Assembly: GCF_029338255.1 (NCBI RefSeq)
Contig: NZ_CP119787.1
Location: 1,488,001-1,552,000 of the forward strand
Direction: 5' to 3'
DNA length: 64,000 bases
Source: Haloarcula halobia
GTDB taxonomy: Archaea; Halobacteriota; Halobacteria; Halobacteriales; Haloarculaceae
The position numbers were made by a program, and so were the translations under genes. Under the pieces are notes generated by a model that had not been told where the DNA came from, ran no database searches, and saw only the letters and a list, made by a program, of their open reading frames with translations. Of this stretch, positions 1 through 9,271 are shown one piece after another; the first letter of the stretch is position 1, and each line of letters begins with the position of its first letter.

Positions 1-2
1 TC

Positions 3-305
3 GGCCACGCGGAGTCCGTCGTCCACGGCAAGTCCTCGCAGGTGACCCACCACGGCGAGGGTGTCTTCGAGGACGTCCCCGACCCCGTCGAGGTCGGGCG
101 GTACCACTCGCTGGCGGTCGAACGAGTCGACCTCCCCGACGAACTCGAGGAGACGGCCTCCACCGACGACGAGTCCGCTATCGTGATGGGCGTTCGCCAC
201 CGCCAGAAGCCCCACGTCGGCGTCCAGTTCCACCCCGAGAGCATCCTCACCGAACACGGCAAGACCATGGTCGAGAACTTCTGTCTCCGATGTACTACCA
301 CGTAG
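3..305 (+). CDS. pabA: Aminodeoxychorismate/anthranilate synthase glutamine amidotransferase subunit (3' part)
   Basis: Only the C-terminal ~100 residues lie in the window; the frame is open from base 3. The VQFHPES stretch near the end carries the catalytic His and Glu of class I glutamine amidotransferases, which release ammonia from glutamine for the chorismate-using partner subunit. The gene overlaps the next one, a class IV aminotransferase/lyase, by 16 bases, so the two are translationally coupled. That pairing favours a 4-amino-4-deoxychorismate (PabA) role over TrpG, but TrpG cannot be excluded without the upstream gene. Confidence 0.85.
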   Translation, partial: GHAESVVHGKSSQVTHHGEGVFEDVPDPVEVGRYHSLAVERVDLPDELEETASTDDESAIVMGVRHRQKPHVGVQFHPESILTEHGKTMVENFCLRCTTT

Positions 306-1162
306 ACGGCGACCTCGTCCCGGCCGACGAGGCGACGGTGTCGGTCCGCGACCGCGGGTTCATGTACGGCGACGCGGCCTTCGAGACGCTTCGCGTCTAC
401 GGCGGGACGCCCTTCGAGTGGGACGCCCACCGTATGCGCCTCCAGCATACCGCCGAGGCGCTGGGCTTTGCCGACGCCGTCCCCGACGACCTGCGCGAGC
501 GCGTCGACGCAACGCTCGCCGAGAACGACCTCTCGGAGGCCTCGGTCAAGGTCTCGGTCAGCCGGGGCGTCCAGCCCGGGAAGCTCACGCCCGGGGCCGA
601 CGTGGACCCGACTGTCGTCGTCACCTGTGTGTCGCTCCCGCGGGGCGGCCGCGACGGCCAGCGGGTGTGGGACGACCCCGCCGAGGTCCAGACGGTCCGG
701 ACGCGCAGGGTCCCGAGCGAGGCCGTGCCCGCGGACGTGAAGACCCACAACTACCTCAACGGCATCCTCGGCCGCCTCGAACTCCGCCGGGCGGCCGCTG
801 GCCGCGACGCCGCCGACGAGTGTCTCATGCGCGACCTCGACGGGAACGTCGTCGAGGGGGCCACGAGCAACCTCTTTTTCGTCACGGAGAACGGTCTGCG
901 CACCCCCAGCGACGACCTGGACCTGCTGCCGGGCGTGACCCGGTCGGTCGTCCTCGACCTGGCCCGCGAGGAGTCGTTCCCGGTCGAGACCGGCCACTAC
1001 TCGCTGGACGCCGTCCGGGACGCCGACGAGGCGTTTCTGACCAACTCGACGTGGGAACTGCGCCCCGTCGCGAGCGTCGACGGCATCGCGGTCGGTACCG
1101 GCCCGATGACGACGCTGCTGCAGCGCCTGTTCGACGAGCGGGTCGAGGCCCAGTACTACTGA
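290..1162 (+). CDS. pabC: Class IV aminotransferase, probable aminodeoxychorismate lyase
   Basis: This 290-residue PLP fold-type IV protein has the family features RDRGFMYGDAAFETLR near residues 20-36, the PLP lysine K151 in VKTHNYLNG, and GATSNLFFV in the C-terminal half. Fold-type IV enzymes include PabC lyase (4-amino-4-deoxychorismate to p-aminobenzoate and pyruvate), branched-chain aminotransferase and D-amino acid aminotransferase. Overlap with the pabA-like amidotransferase points to PabC. Haloarchaea use a modified pterin cofactor pathway, so p-aminobenzoate synthesis is plausible. Length is normal. Confidence 0.82.
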   Translation: MYYHVDGDLVPADEATVSVRDRGFMYGDAAFETLRVYGGTPFEWDAHRMRLQHTAEALGFADAVPDDLRERVDATLAENDLSEASVKVSVSRGVQPGKLTPGADVDPTVVVTCVSLPRGGRDGQRVWDDPAEVQTVRTRRVPSEAVPADVKTHNYLNGILGRLELRRAAAGRDAADECLMRDLDGNVVEGATSNLFFVTENGLRTPSDDLDLLPGVTRSVVLDLAREESFPVETGHYSLDAVRDADEAFLTNSTWELRPVASVDGIAVGTGPMTTLLQRLFDERVEAQYY

Positions 1163-1168
1163 CCCCCG

Positions 1169-1609
1169 TCAGTCGGCCATCTGGCCCTCGACGATGCCGT
1201 TGAGCTTCGTCACGCGCATCCGCAAGATGTCGAACTCGAGCTCGCTGACCGGGCGTTCGTGCACCTCGAAGTACGGGATGTCGAGGCGTCTGGTCACCTC
1301 CTCGATGGACGCGTCGACGTTCTCCTCGGCGAGGACCTCGAGTTCGCCCTCCGCGAGCACGCTCTTCCACCCCTCGTCGGTGTCGGCGTAGACGACGAAG
1401 GTCACGTACTCCGCGGCCTCGATGAACTTCCGCTTTTGACTCCCCGGTCCGTACCCCAGCCGGAAGTAAAAGCTCGTGTCGTCGTCGTCGAACCAGTACG
1501 CCAGCGGCACGCCGTAGCCGTCGTTCTCGCGCCCCATCGAGAGAACGCCGGTCCGCTGGCTATCGAGGAACTCCGCTATCTGGATGGCGTCCATGTCGAC
1601 TCGACTCAT
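1169..1609 (-). CDS. Pyridoxamine 5'-phosphate oxidase-like FMN-binding protein
   Basis: A 146-residue single-domain split-barrel protein of the pyridoxamine-phosphate-oxidase-like superfamily: an N-terminal helix (IAEFLDSQRTGVLSM), a substrate/flavin segment VPLAYWFDDD, then the strand TSFYFRLGYGPGSQKRK. The start at 1609 (MSRVDMDAIQ) is preferred over an upstream in-frame ATG because homologous proteins begin near this helix. It converges on pabC with 6 bases between them. A paralogue lies at 2525-2980 and shares the YFRL core. Such haloarchaeal proteins bind FMN or F420; the substrate is unknown. Confidence 0.78.
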   Translation of the reverse strand: MSRVDMDAIQIAEFLDSQRTGVLSMGRENDGYGVPLAYWFDDDDTSFYFRLGYGPGSQKRKFIEAAEYVTFVVYADTDEGWKSVLAEGELEVLAEENVDASIEEVTRRLDIPYFEVHERPVSELEFDILRMRVTKLNGIVEGQMAD

Positions 1610-1702
1610 ATCTGTTCCTACTGTTCGTGTGACAATAAGGCTACGTGCGCCCGGCAACGCTTCCGAACGTTGAAATCGGGGACCGTCCTACGGGGAGACG
1701 AG

Positions 1703-2119
1703 ATGGACGAGGACAGTCGTATCGCCCCCCTCGAGGCGGTGCCCGACGACGGGACGCTCCTGTTTACGGTCCGGGACGGGTTCGATACCGAGGAGGCGCT
1801 CCTGGTGTCGCTGTCTGACGGTGTCGTGGCCTTCGAGAACTACTGCCCCCACTGGCGGGACGTCCGCCTCGACAAGGGCAGCGGGGCGACGATGCGCGGG
1901 GACGAACTGGTGTGTGAGAAACACGGCGCGACGTTCGAATCCGACTCCGGGTACTGCAACTACGGCCCCTGTGAGGGGGCGGTACTCGAGGCGATCGCCG
2001 TCCGCGTCGAGGACGGAGCGGTGTACCTCACCGACGACCGCTACGAGTTCGAGAACCGTGGGCCGTCTGGCGACCACGACCGGTCCTCGCGGGGCCGGAT
2101 CGGGTTCTCCGGCCAGTAG
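1703..2119 (+). CDS. Rieske (2Fe-2S) domain protein
   Basis: A small soluble Rieske protein of 138 residues. The cluster ligands are visible as C48-x-H50 (YCPHW) and C71-xx-H74 (CEKHG), the usual CxH...CxxH pair, spaced 20 residues apart. There is no membrane anchor and no oxygenase domain, so it is probably a stand-alone ferredoxin-like electron carrier of the kind related to NirD or biphenyl-dioxygenase ferredoxins. Two extra Cys (85, 90) follow in NYGPC. The ATG at 1703 starts the domain cleanly; the frame is open upstream but without family sequence. Partner enzyme not evident. Confidence 0.85.
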   Translation: MDEDSRIAPLEAVPDDGTLLFTVRDGFDTEEALLVSLSDGVVAFENYCPHWRDVRLDKGSGATMRGDELVCEKHGATFESDSGYCNYGPCEGAVLEAIAVRVEDGAVYLTDDRYEFENRGPSGDHDRSSRGRIGFSGQ

Positions 2120-2149
2120 GCGGGCCACGCGACCGCCGACCCACACCGG

Positions 2150-2440
2150 CTACTGGATCCTGTAGGCCGGTTCCGAGACGCTCTCGTGTTTGCACTCCGG
2201 GCACCGACTGGGCCGGTTCGTCAGGTCGTCGAAGTCGGCGAACCCGCAGGCGTCACACTCCGGGGGCGCCACGAGCAGCTGTTCGTCGGTCGAGTCGAGC
2301 GACCGGGCGATGTGTTCGACGTGTGTGAGCGCGTCGCTGGTCTGTATCTCGAACGTCCGTGCAATCGTCCCGGCCGCCATCGGTTCCTCGCGCAATCGGT
2401 CCGCGATGCGCTGGCGCGTCGTCCGACTTGCCTCGCGCAT
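2150..2440 (-). CDS. Predicted transcriptional regulator, HTH plus zinc ribbon
   Basis: A 96-residue protein with a predicted winged-helix N-terminus (residues 1-50) and a C-terminal zinc ribbon with C62-xx-C65 and C80-xx-C83. This matches the archaeal predicted-regulator family of COG3357 type. The start at MREASRTTRQ was chosen because the upstream frame reads through promoter-like DNA and the family begins here. It converges on the Rieske gene. Targets are unknown; the divergently placed FMN-binding protein at 2525 is a candidate because the two genes share an 84-base intergenic region. Confidence 0.72.
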   Translation of the reverse strand: MREASRTTRQRIADRLREEPMAAGTIARTFEIQTSDALTHVEHIARSLDSTDEQLLVAPPECDACGFADFDDLTNRPSRCPECKHESVSEPAYRIQ

Positions 2441-2492
2441 GCCAGTAGTTGGCAACCAGCCGTTATAGACCTGTTCCTCAGGCGCCGGCGTG

Positions 2493-2501
2493 GCTTTATT
2501 A
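2493..2501 (+). promoter_or_regulatory. TATA box for the gene at 2525
   Basis: The AT-rich string GCTTTATTAC sits about 27 bases before the ATG at 2525, the spacing expected for a leaderless haloarchaeal transcript. Confidence 0.55.
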
Positions 2502-2524
2502 CTTCCGGTAGAGTTACATGACGT

Positions 2525-2980
2525 ATGGAAGACACACACCGCGCAGCGGTCGCCGCCGAGGAGCGCGACGAGTTCCTCGGGGTCGGCGGTACCGGCGTCG
2601 TCTCGTTCGAGACCGAGTCGGGCCGCTCGCCACACTCGGTCCCGGTCTCGTACGGCTACGACCCCGACCAGACGACGTTCTACTTCCGGCTGGCGACGGG
2701 CCTAGACAGCGAGAAAGGCGAGGTCCTCGACCGGCCGGTCACCTTCGTCACCTACGGTCGCGACGGGGAGACCGACCGCTGGGTGAGCGTCGTCGCGAAG
2801 GGTCGCCTGGAGGCCGTCGACGCCGAGGGCATCGAGACGGACACGCTCGCGGGCCTAGAGCAGGTCGACATCCCGCTCGTGGACGTCTTCGACGTGCCCG
2901 TCCGGGACATCTCCTTCGAGTTCCTCCGGCTCGTCCCCGAGGAGCTGACCGCCCGGAGGGAACTCCGGGCCGACGTCTGA
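2525..2980 (+). CDS. Pyridoxamine 5'-phosphate oxidase-like protein
   Basis: A 151-residue split-barrel FMN/F420-binding protein, paralogous to the one at 1169-1609: both have a strand with FYFRL followed by a loop, then VTFV and a conserved W-x-SV segment. GGTGVVSFETESG near residues 20-32 and HSVPVSYGYD follow the family order. The start is fixed by a TATA element 27 bases upstream. It may have an oxidoreductase or flavin-carrier role; no substrate can be assigned. Confidence 0.78.
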   Translation: MEDTHRAAVAAEERDEFLGVGGTGVVSFETESGRSPHSVPVSYGYDPDQTTFYFRLATGLDSEKGEVLDRPVTFVTYGRDGETDRWVSVVAKGRLEAVDAEGIETDTLAGLEQVDIPLVDVFDVPVRDISFEFLRLVPEELTARRELRADV

Positions 2981-3084
2981 CCGTGTTCCGGTCACCGGCG
3001 TCGAGGGCGGCCGGCGCGACGCCGGGCGTGCGCGCCGCGTCCGAGCGACACGCGGCCAGTGGGGGCTGAGCCCGCGGGCGACAG

Positions 3085-5664
3085 ATGGAGTGGCACGCAC
3101 GCTCGGCGTCGGACGTCCTGGCGGCGCTCGAGACGACCGAAGAGGGGCTCTCGAGCGACGAGGCCGCCGAACGACTCGCGTCCGTCGGTCACAACGAGAT
3201 ACGGACCGACGAGCGCCGGCACCCGGTCTGGGTCTTCCTCGACCAGTTCTCGAGTGCGCTCATCTGGGTCCTCCTCGCGGCCGCGGCCCTCTCCTTTGCC
3301 ATCGGGCACACGGTCGATGCCGTCCTGATAACGGTGATCCTGCTCGGCAACGGCGTCTTCGGGTTCGTCCAGGAGTACCGCGCCGAGCGAAGCCTCGAGG
3401 CGCTTCGCGAACTGGCCACGCCGGAGGTGCGGGTCCGCCGTGACGGCACCGACGCGACGGTAGCGGCGACAGATGTGGTCCCCGGAGACGTGGTCCGCCT
3501 GAAGCAGGGCGACGTCGTGCCGGCGGACTGTCGCCTGCTCGAGAGCCGGAACCTGGAGGTCGACGAGGCCGCGCTGACCGGCGAGAGCATGCCCGTCGAG
3601 AAAGCCGTCGAGGCCGTCGACGCGGACACACCGCTGGCCGAGCGCCCCAACGTGGTCTACAAGGGAACGAACGTCAGCCGCGGCCGGGCGCTCGCCGTCG
3701 TCGTCGAGACGGGGATGGAGACGGAGATGGGCGCTATCGCGACGGAACTGCTCGCCGCCGAGGATCCGGAGACGCCCCTGCAGCGTGACCTGCACAAGCT
3801 TGGGCGCCGACTGGGCCTCGCGGTCGTGGTCCTCTCTGCGATCATCGTCCCGTTGCTCGTCGCCGGCGGCACGGCGCTGGTCCAGGCGGCCCTGACGGCC
3901 GTCTCGCTCGCCGTCGCCGCGATTCCCGAGGGGCTGCCCGCCGTCGTCACGCTGACGCTGGCGCTGGGCGTCCGGCGGATGGCCGACGAGAACGCGCTGG
4001 TCCGGACCCTCCCGGCCGTCGAGGGGCTGGGCTCGGTCGACGTGGTCTGTACGGACAAGACCGGGACGCTGACCGAGGGCGAGATGCGGGTCCGGGTCGC
4101 CTGGGTCGACGACCAGTTGTTCCGCGTCGAGGGCGTGACGGACGAGACAGACGCCGAGCACGAGTCCGACGACCGGCTCCGTACCCTCCTCGAAATCGGT
4201 GCGGTCTGTAACGACGCGACCGACGACGAGGGCGACCCGACCGAACGGGCACTCGTCGCCGCCGCAGCGGAGCACGGCCTCGACGTGGGAACGCTCCGCG
4301 GGGAGCGCCCCCGCGAGGACGAGGTGCCCTTTACCTCGGAGCGAAAGCGCATGGCCACCGTTCACGAGGACGTCGTCTACGTCAAGGGCGCACCCGGGGT
4401 CGTCCTCGAGCGAGCGACCCGCGTGCTCCGCGAGGACGGCCCGGAACCGATGGACGAGGCGACCAGGGAGCGCATTCTGGCCCAGGTCGAGGGCTTTGCG
4501 AGCGACGCGCTGCGCGTGCTCGCGTTCGCCTACAAGGACCGCTCGGACGAGGGCGGTCCCGAGGAGAACCTCGTCTTCGTCGGCCTCCAGGGGCTCATCG
4601 ACCCGCCGCGTGACGCGGTCGCGCCGGCCATCGACGACACTCACCGGGCGGGTATCGACGTGAAGATGATCACCGGGGACAACGAGGTGACGGCCCGCGC
4701 CATCGCCGGGCAGGTCGGAATCGAGTCGGCGTCGCTGACCGGCGCGGACATCGAGGCCATGGACGACGAGACGCTCCGCCAGCGAGTCGAGGAGATCGAC
4801 GTCTTCGCCCGCGCCGAACCGGTCCACAAGGTCCGGATCCTCCGGGCGCTCCAGGCCAACGGCCACGCGGTGGCGATGACCGGCGACGGCGTCAACGACG
4901 CCCCGGCGCTGAAAAACGCCGACGTCGGCATCGCGATGGGCATCCGCGGTACCGACGTCGCGAAGGAGGCAAGTGACATCGTCCTGCTCGACGACAACTA
5001 CGCGACCATCCGGACTGCCATCGAGCGCGGACGGACCATCTTCGACAACATCTGGAAGTTCGTGGGCTACCTCCTCTCGGCGAACGCCGCCGAGGTGTTG
5101 CTGGTCTTCATCGCGTCGCTCTTTGGCTACCTCATCCTGCCGGCGGTCCAGCTGCTCTGGATAAACCTCCTGACCGACGGCCTGCCGGCGCTCGCGCTCG
5201 GTACGGACCCCTCCGGCGACGTGATGGACCGCCAGCCCAGGGAGCGGGGGTCGGGCATCATCGACCGGGAGATGGTGGCGTTCATCGTCGGCGCGGGACT
5301 CGTCGCCACCGCCGTCATGCTCGGACTGATGTTTTTCACGCTGGACGGGGCACCGGCGGTCACGCCCTACGCGATGACGATGGTGTTCACTGGGTTCGTC
5401 GTCTTCGAGTTCGCCAAGCTGTACGTGGTCCGCTGGACGAGAGACACGCCCGTACTGTCGAACCGGTGGCTCGGGGCCGCCGTCGCGCTGTCGAGCCTGC
5501 TCCACCTCGCGGTCCTGTACACGCCGCTGCGGACCTACTTCGGGACGGTGCCGCTCTCGCTCGCCGACTGGGGCCTGCTGGCGGGCGCACTCGCCATCGG
5601 TGGACCGCTGTTCGTCGTCGTCGGCTTTGTCGTCAAGCGGTACGTCGCCCGGCCGACCGCCTGA
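3085..5664 (+). CDS. Cation-transporting P-type ATPase (calcium/SPCA-PMR type)
   Basis: This 859-residue P2-type ATPase is full length. It shows the actuator TGES loop near residue 172, the phosphorylated aspartate D324 in [11 protein letters not shown], the KGAPG nucleotide-binding motif, TGD near residue 530, and [17 protein letters not shown] in the hinge. The M4 helix carries [10 protein letters not shown], the Ca2+/Mn2+-type ligand motif also seen in Na+/K+ pumps. The C-terminus has the expected six helices. It probably exports Ca2+ or another cation. It lies next to VIT1/CCC1 and DUF211 genes (convergent), which may make a metal-homeostasis neighbourhood. Ion specificity is inference. 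Confidence 0.93.
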   Translation: MEWHARSASDVLAALETTEEGLSSDEAAERLASVGHNEIRTDERRHPVWVFLDQFSSALIWVLLAAAALSFAIGHTVDAVLITVILLGNGVFGFVQEYRAERSLEALRELATPEVRVRRDGTDATVAATDVVPGDVVRLKQGDVVPADCRLLESRNLEVDEAALTGESMPVEKAVEAVDADTPLAERPNVVYKGTNVSRGRALAVVVETGMETEMGAIATELLAAEDPETPLQRDLHKLGRRLGLAVVVLSAIIVPLLVAGGTALVQAALTAVSLAVAAIPEGLPAVVTLTLALGVRRMADENALVRTLPAVEGLGSVDVVCTDKTGTLTEGEMRVRVAWVDDQLFRVEGVTDETDAEHESDDRLRTLLEIGAVCNDATDDEGDPTERALVAAAAEHGLDVGTLRGERPREDEVPFTSERKRMATVHEDVVYVKGAPGVVLERATRVLREDGPEPMDEATRERILAQVEGFASDALRVLAFAYKDRSDEGGPEENLVFVGLQGLIDPPRDAVAPAIDDTHRAGIDVKMITGDNEVTARAIAGQVGIESASLTGADIEAMDDETLRQRVEEIDVFARAEPVHKVRILRALQANGHAVAMTGDGVNDAPALKNADVGIAMGIRGTDVAKEASDIVLLDDNYATIRTAIERGRTIFDNIWKFVGYLLSANAAEVLLVFIASLFGYLILPAVQLLWINLLTDGLPALALGTDPSGDVMDRQPRERGSGIIDREMVAFIVGAGLVATAVMLGLMFFTLDGAPAVTPYAMTMVFTGFVVFEFAKLYVVRWTRDTPVLSNRWLGAAVALSSLLHLAVLYTPLRTYFGTVPLSLADWGLLAGALAIGGPLFVVVGFVVKRYVARPTA

Positions 5665-5665
5665 C

Positions 5666-6247
5666 TCACCCCGGCAGGACGAGGTTCACCGCCGCGACGA
5701 CCAGTCCCGCGAGCCCCATCCGGGCGGCCGCGACGTACCACCGCTGCCCGGAGATAGAGCCCATGTAGGCCCCGAACGCGCCGAGGACGCCGACGCCGAG
5801 ACCGACGGCGACGACCGCCGCCTCGGCCATCGTGAAGACCGACCCCTCGAAGAGGAAGGCTGTCAGCGGCACGAGGATGCCGACCAGCGGCCCGAGGCCG
5901 CTCATCGTCGCGTGCAGGACGCGTGCACTGCGGTGGTCCCGCTGGATCCGCGTGTCGTCCAGGTCGGTGAGCATCGCGCGCTCGATGCGCCGTATCTCGG
6001 CTCTGGTCTCGGCGCGCTCGATCTCCCAGACGCTCCAGACCGCGGAGGTGCCCAGGCCGACGGCGGCGCCGAGCCCGATTCTGATGACCGTCAGCCCGTC
6101 GGGCACTCCCGACAGGACGGCCCCGACGACGATGCCGATGCTGGTCAGCGTCCCGTCGAAGCCGTTCGAGATGAAGTACCGGCGCGAGATAGCGCGGACG
6201 TCCTCCCGGGCGAGCAGCGCCCGGAGCCGACTGCGAACGGGGGGCAC
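5666..6247 (-). CDS. VIT1/CCC1 family transporter
   Basis: A 193-residue membrane protein of the VIT1/CCC1 family (archaeal TIGR00267-like branch). FISNGFDGTLTSIGIVVGA near residue 25 is the conserved first-helix signature; a charged cytoplasmic segment (residues 70-110) separates two helices from three C-terminal ones. Eukaryotic members import iron or manganese into vacuoles; archaeal substrates are not established. It is the downstream gene of a pair with DUF211 (3-base gap) and its stop abuts the P-type ATPase stop. Confidence 0.82.
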   Translation of the reverse strand: MPPVRSRLRALLAREDVRAISRRYFISNGFDGTLTSIGIVVGAVLSGVPDGLTVIRIGLGAAVGLGTSAVWSVWEIERAETRAEIRRIERAMLTDLDDTRIQRDHRSARVLHATMSGLGPLVGILVPLTAFLFEGSVFTMAEAAVVAVGLGVGVLGAFGAYMGSISGQRWYVAAARMGLAGLVVAAVNLVLPG

Positions 6248-6250
6248 GCC

Positions 6251-6541
6251 TCAGGCGTCCTGGAACGTCGCTCGTTCCTCGACGACGTACTCGCCACAGG
6301 ACACTTCGTCGATGGAGTGGACCGACGCGCCCAGCTCCTCGATCGTGCCCTCGACGTCGTCGTAGGCGACGCTCTCGCCTTCCAGCGTGACCTTGACCGT
6401 CTGTACCTCCTTGTCCTGTTCGACCAGCGAGACGGTGGTCCCCACGACGCTCTCGACCCCGGTGATCCGCTTGGTGAACGCGGGCAGCGGGGGCTCGTGG
6501 GGCTTCAACACGTCGAGGACGATACGGCGGACGGCGACCAT
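6251..6541 (-). CDS. DUF211 domain-containing protein
   Basis: A 96-residue ferredoxin-fold-like protein typical of DUF211: VRRIVLDVLKPHEPP at the N-terminus, then V-TVKVTLEG and a C-terminal segment SIDEVSCGEYVVEE. DUF211 proteins are small archaeal proteins of uncertain function, structurally resembling ACT/ferredoxin folds. The ATG at 6541 matches the family start. It is transcribed with the VIT1-like gene 3 bases downstream, which suggests a regulatory or accessory role in that transport, an inference from context only. Confidence 0.85.
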   Translation of the reverse strand: MVAVRRIVLDVLKPHEPPLPAFTKRITGVESVVGTTVSLVEQDKEVQTVKVTLEGESVAYDDVEGTIEELGASVHSIDEVSCGEYVVEERATFQDA

Positions 6542-6604
6542 GGCACGTCGTAGGGGTGCCCCGGCCCTAAAAGTACCTCTCCAAAAGTACTTTCGGACGA
6601 GCAA

Positions 6605-6613
6605 CAATTTAAG
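6605..6613 (+). promoter_or_regulatory. TATA box for tandem UspA gene
   Basis: CAATTTAAG centred about 32 bases upstream of the ATG at 6642, in otherwise GC-rich DNA. Confidence 0.55.
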
Positions 6614-6641
6614 GCCGCATCCCCCGAACTCTCGGGCACAG

Positions 6642-7508
6642 ATGTTCGACACCATCATCGTACCCACCGACGGTAGCGACCAGGCCCACCGGGCACTGGC
6701 GACGGCCGCCGAACTCGCGCGACAACACGACGCGACGGTCCACGTCCTGACGGTCGTCGACAGTCGCTTCCTCGGCAAGGCGACGGAGATAGACGACGCC
6801 GAGGCGACGGCCTCGGCCGACCTCGCGGAGTTTACCGCCGCCGTAGACACCGAGGGGCTGTCGGTGACCACGACGGTCCGCCACGGGATCCCCGACGAGG
6901 AGATCCGAACCTACGCGACCGACCACGATGCCGACCTGGTGGTGATGGGGACCCACGGCCGGACCGGCGTCCGCCGCTACGTCCTCGGGAGCGTCGCTGA
7001 GAAGGTGGTCCGTCTCTCCGACGTGCCGGTCCTGACGGTCCACGGGACGGACGGCGGCGCCGACGTCTCCTTCGAGAACATCCTCGTCCCGACCGACGGG
7101 AGCGAGGGGGCGCAAGCGGCGGCCCGTCCGGCCGCGGCCGTGGCGATGCCCACAGGCGCGACGGTCCACGCACTGTCCGTCGTCGACGTCCGCTCGATGG
7201 GCGTCGACGTCCGCTCGGACCTGATACTCGACGAGCTCCAGCACGTGGCCCAGGACGCCGTCGGCAGCATCGAGGACGACCTGGCGACCGAGGGCGTCCA
7301 GTCCATCCGCACCGAGATCGTCCACGGCGTGCCCTACCAGGCGATTCAGTCCTACGTCGAGGACAACGACGTCGACCTGGTGGTGATGGGGACCCACGGC
7401 CGGACCGGCCTCGAGCGCTACCTCCTCGGGAGCGTCACGGAGAAACTCGTCCGGACCGCGCCGGTGCCGGTGCTGACCATCCGGGCCCCGGAGGAAGGCG
7501 AGGAATGA
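6642..7508 (+). CDS. Tandem universal stress protein
   Basis: A 288-residue protein made of two UspA domains (about 1-143 and 145-285). Each begins with an IIVPTDGS/ILVPTDGS strand-loop and ends with the ATP-binding G-xx-G-x9-GS motif (GTHGRTGVRRYVLGS and GTHGRTGLERYLLGS), so both are predicted to bind ATP. The start at 6642 follows a TATA box at leaderless distance; an open frame extends upstream but lacks family sequence. Monocistronic. The physiological trigger is unknown. Confidence 0.93.
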   Translation: MFDTIIVPTDGSDQAHRALATAAELARQHDATVHVLTVVDSRFLGKATEIDDAEATASADLAEFTAAVDTEGLSVTTTVRHGIPDEEIRTYATDHDADLVVMGTHGRTGVRRYVLGSVAEKVVRLSDVPVLTVHGTDGGADVSFENILVPTDGSEGAQAAARPAAAVAMPTGATVHALSVVDVRSMGVDVRSDLILDELQHVAQDAVGSIEDDLATEGVQSIRTEIVHGVPYQAIQSYVEDNDVDLVVMGTHGRTGLERYLLGSVTEKLVRTAPVPVLTIRAPEEGEE

Positions 7509-7594
7509 GCACGGCGTGACGCGGGTTGTGCCGATGCCGGGACCAGGCCCTTGTTCGGTGAACGGGTAGTGGAGGGACACGCACCGCCAGACCG

Positions 7595-7960
7595 ATGATA
7601 CGCTATCGAACGCAACCGGAGCGGGAGGCCGGCCTCGAGCGCGCCCGCCGCGTCGCCCACGTCATGGACGGCGCGGTCAGGGTTCCGGGCACGGACGTCA
7701 GGGTCGGACTCGACCCGATCCTCGGCGTCGTCCCGGTCTCGGGCGACGCCGTCGCCGCGCTCGTGTCCCTGTACGTCGTCTTCGAGGGCCTCCGCGTCGG
7801 CCTCCCGAAGCGAACGCTTGCGGCCATGCTCTGCTGGGTCGCACTCGACTTCCTCGTCGGGTCGATTCCGCTCGTCGGCCCGCTGTTCGACGCCCGGATG
7901 CGAGTCAACGAGCGGAACGCGGGGACCATCGATCGGTACGTCGACCGACGGCGACAGTGA
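7595..7960 (+). CDS. DUF4112 domain-containing membrane protein
   Basis: A 121-residue protein matching DUF4112: an N-terminal arginine-rich helix, then VGLDPILGVVPVSGDAVAAL, a short hydrophobic segment, and the second GSIPLVGPLFDARMR motif that gives the family its pseudo-repeat. DUF4112 proteins are small, widespread membrane proteins with no proven function. The ATG at 7595 is the only start compatible with the domain. It precedes coaBC by about 40 bases but the latter seems to have its own TATA box. Confidence 0.85.
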   Translation: MIRYRTQPEREAGLERARRVAHVMDGAVRVPGTDVRVGLDPILGVVPVSGDAVAALVSLYVVFEGLRVGLPKRTLAAMLCWVALDFLVGSIPLVGPLFDARMRVNERNAGTIDRYVDRRRQ

Positions 7961-7972
7961 GAGGGGCCGGGA

Positions 7973-7979
7973 CTTTTAG
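7973..7979 (+). promoter_or_regulatory. TATA box for coaBC
   Basis: CTTTTAG lies 24-30 bases before the ATG at 8003 and supports that start over the in-frame GTG at 7994. Confidence 0.5.
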
Positions 7980-8002
7980 CCGATGGGGGCGAAGTGGCGG
8001 CC

Positions 8003-9163
8003 ATGCTGACCGGAGTCAACGTCGTCCTCGGGGTGTCCGGGTCCATCGCCGCCGTCAAGACGGTGGAACTCGCCCACGAGTTGCGCCGCCAGGGGGCCAG
8101 CGTGCGGGCCGTGATGACCGACAGCGCGACGGGCATCGTCCACCCCTGGGCCCTCGAGTTCGCCACCGAGCACGACGTGGTGACAGAGATAACCGGCGCC
8201 GTCGAGCACGTCGACCTCTGTGGCACCGACGGGTGGGGCGACGTCCTCCTGCTGGCGCCCGCGACGGCCAACACCGTCGGGAAGGTCGCGGGCGCCATCG
8301 ACGACACGCCGGTGACGACGTGTGCGACGACGGCACTGGGGGCCGGGATTCCGGTCGTCGTCGCCCCGGCGATGCACGAACCGATGTACGACCATCCGGG
8401 CGTGCTGGACGCCATCGAGCGCGTCGAGTCCTGGGGTGTCGGATTCGTCGACCCCCGCGTCGAGGAGGGGAAGGCGAAGATCGCCACCGAGGAGGCCATC
8501 GTCACCGACGTCGCCAGGGCGGCCGGGGACCGCCCACTCGGGGACCGCCACGTCGTCGTGACGGCGGGGGCGACCACCGAGTCCATCGACCCGGTCCGGA
8601 CACTCTCGAACCGGGCGTCGGGCCGGACCGGCCGCGAGGTGGCCCGGGCGTGTTACGTCCGCGGGGCCGACGTGACGCTCCTCCACGACGGGCCCGACGT
8701 CCCGTACGCCACCGTCGAACGCGTCGAATCCGCCGCGGAGATGACCGCGGCGGCGACGGACCTGGCGCCGGCGTGCGACGCGCTCGTCTCGGCGGCCGCC
8801 ATCTCGGATTACACCGTCGACCGGGCCGACGAGAAGATCCGCAGCGGCCGGTCGGGGCTGACGCTCGCGCTCGAACCCACGCCGAAACTCATCGACACGG
8901 TCCGGGAGGCTGCCCCGGACCTCCCCATCGTCGGCTTCAAGGTCGAGACGGACGGCGACGACCCGGCCCTCGTCGAACAGGCCCGCGCGCTTCGCGACCG
9001 GGTCGGCCTCGCCTTCGTCGTCGCCAACGACGCCGGCGTCATGGGCGCCGACCGGACCCGCGCGCTGGTCGTCCGCGACGGCGACGCCACGGAGTACGCC
9101 GGTGACAAGCGGGGACTCGGAGCGCGCGTCGCCGACGAACTGGCGTCGGAACTTGACAGCTGA
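8003..9163 (+). CDS. coaBC: Bifunctional phosphopantothenoylcysteine decarboxylase/phosphopantothenate-cysteine ligase
   Basis: A 386-residue bifunctional CoaBC. The N-terminal flavodoxin-like CoaC domain (about 1-175) has the FMN-binding GVSGSIAA and a conserved HPWALEF with the likely catalytic His, plus the PAMHEPMY substrate segment. The CoaB ligase domain follows (VVTAGATTESIDPVR, SNRASGRTG, SAAISDY and KVETD). It makes 4'-phosphopantetheine in CoA synthesis. In archaea the phosphopantothenate supply differs from bacteria but CoaBC is retained. Usual length and domain order. Confidence 0.93.
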   Translation: MLTGVNVVLGVSGSIAAVKTVELAHELRRQGASVRAVMTDSATGIVHPWALEFATEHDVVTEITGAVEHVDLCGTDGWGDVLLLAPATANTVGKVAGAIDDTPVTTCATTALGAGIPVVVAPAMHEPMYDHPGVLDAIERVESWGVGFVDPRVEEGKAKIATEEAIVTDVARAAGDRPLGDRHVVVTAGATTESIDPVRTLSNRASGRTGREVARACYVRGADVTLLHDGPDVPYATVERVESAAEMTAAATDLAPACDALVSAAAISDYTVDRADEKIRSGRSGLTLALEPTPKLIDTVREAAPDLPIVGFKVETDGDDPALVEQARALRDRVGLAFVVANDAGVMGADRTRALVVRDGDATEYAGDKRGLGARVADELASELDS

Positions 9164-9271
9164 CACACGGCGGGTGACTCATTGCGAAATAGTTTTGCGT
9201 GTGCCGCAGTTTCTCACCGATAACGACAGTACAGCGCGCCAATCTACGATAGACAGGATTCTCAAACCACT

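Noticed and set aside
2992-5505. Very long open frame on the minus strand opposite the P-type ATPase
   Set aside because: It is the antisense shadow of a clear ATPase gene in GC-rich DNA; the product is Arg/Asp/Val-rich with no domain.
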